A program made the position numbers and the translations under genes. A stretch of DNA of 64,000 nt from contig CM036617.1 in assembly GCA_020746105.1 (NCBI GenBank), positions 175,860,412 through 175,924,411 of the forward strand, given 5' to 3'. Each line of letters starts with the position of its first letter. The first letter of the stretch is position 1. Shown piece by piece: positions 63,168-64,000 of this stretch. The DNA is from Trogon surrucura (taxonomy: Eukaryota > Chordata > Aves > Trogoniformes > Trogonidae). Under the pieces are notes generated by a model that searched no databases, was not told the origin of the DNA, and saw nothing but the letters and a program-made list of their open reading frames with translations.

Positions 63168-64000
63168 TATTTGTTTCAGCAGCAGCCTTGTGCCAAAAGA
63201 GCTGACTTGTGTTGCCTGGGCCTCAGTGTCTACGAAGTCTGCTTGACTGTTGACTGTTCATTGCTCTGGCACTGCATGAGTCTCATCAGTCCCACCCTAC
63301 TACTGTTCTGAAGCTCAGGGTTTTTTTCTTTTTTTTTTTTCTTTCCACTTATCCTGCAATAAGGCCATAAAACACTAGCCCACATTCTTTTTTTTTTTTC
63401 TCAGAAATTCATCCTTGTCAGACAAACTGAATAAGAAATTCCTGTATGACTAGATGAAGTAGAGCAAAGTTAAAAGAAACTCAAAGTCAGATCTGAGAAA
63501 AGTTTTGAACAAGTCACCTAAAAGCCTCCCATCAGGTTTACACAAAGGACAATCAGTAATTAGGTTCTAGAGCAACGCAGCCAGAATGCATCAGCCAACT
63601 AGCAAATTGAGACATCTATTTTGTGATTGTCATTTTAATACAAGTATATGCTTTCTAATTATAAGAATAAGCAATTCAAGTAACATTTCTATCCAAGAGG
63701 TGAAATAACAGATGCAAACTGGTCATTCAGTTGTACTAGTGGAGAAGCACACAGAGATGGAAAGGTCAAAGACATATACGGGAATAAGGCTTATGGCCCA
63801 AACAATGAGGAGGAAAAAACCTGCAACTTTTGTGAGTATAGACAGACAATTTGCTTTTTATTTATATAAAAGCATTTCTAGCTAAGCTCTTTTTTTTTTT
63901 TTTTTTTTGGGGGGGGGGGGTGGAAGATAAATAAAAGTTACTTCTTAGCTAACTAGTTTCTCAAAGTAAAATACAGAAGAATCAGGCCAGAAAGAGTACC
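63168..64000. other. Spacer to window end, no gene recognised
   Basis: No gene or transposon was identified. T-rich runs occur at about 63321-63341 and 63389-63401, and a T-to-G homopolymer junction at 63890-63920. Confidence 0.55.
63890..63920 (+). repeat. Homopolymer junction: 19 T followed by 12 G
   Basis: A run of 19 T passes directly into 12 G. Such runs are prone to length error in sequencing, and a G run of this length can form a quadruplex. Confidence 0.9.

Overview
This window reads as nuclear DNA of a bird. It is AT-rich and contains no protein-coding host gene, rRNA or tRNA gene that I can support. The main evidence is the repeat content. There are about twelve CR1 LINE copies, most keeping the short 3' tail typical of avian CR1 (ATTCTATG-type octamers), and four solo LTRs of endogenous-retrovirus type common in birds, beginning TG, ending CA and flanked by 5-bp target duplications. 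The species cannot be named from the sequence. One CR1 with an almost open ORF2 argues for relatively recent CR1 activity in this lineage.

Layout. 1-2796: AT-rich spacer with a pair of matched hairpins near 1.3 kb. 2797-6020: the longest CR1, plus strand, holding the end of ORF1 and all of ORF2 in one frame with two in-frame stops. 6111-6303: a second CR1 3' end of the same subfamily, inverted, facing the first. 6.3-14.6 kb: spacer. 14637-15203: CR1 (minus) joined to a TCATC/TCGTC pentamer array. 18784-19963: a 1180-bp solo LTR. 21454-21598: a 145-bp CTTTTT pyrimidine tract. 29.7-46.1 kb: spacer with five older or shorter CR1 fragments, including a long eroded copy at 33340-34720. 49.97-52.24 kb: two CR1 copies around an alternating purine-pyrimidine tract. 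54.88-58.65 kb: a repeat cluster of three LTRs and one CR1. 61.8-63.2 kb: a weak CR1 remnant and a CR1 copy with a GCTAT-type tail. The window ends in spacer with a T/G homopolymer junction.

There is no operon-like or pathway-like organisation. The coding potential that exists belongs to retrotransposons, which are self-contained: the CR1 ORF1/ORF2 pair would encode the RNA-binding/esterase-like and endonuclease/reverse-transcriptase proteins, and the LTRs are the promoter and poly(A) remains of retroviral elements whose internal genes are gone. The window is either a gene desert or part of a very large intron; one 79-nt candidate exon on the minus strand at 12277-12355 is the only weak hint of the latter. 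I found no convincing undescribed system. The most interesting leads are the near-open CR1, the inverted CR1 pair, the 174-codon sense ORF inside one LTR, and the paired hairpins near 1.3 kb.
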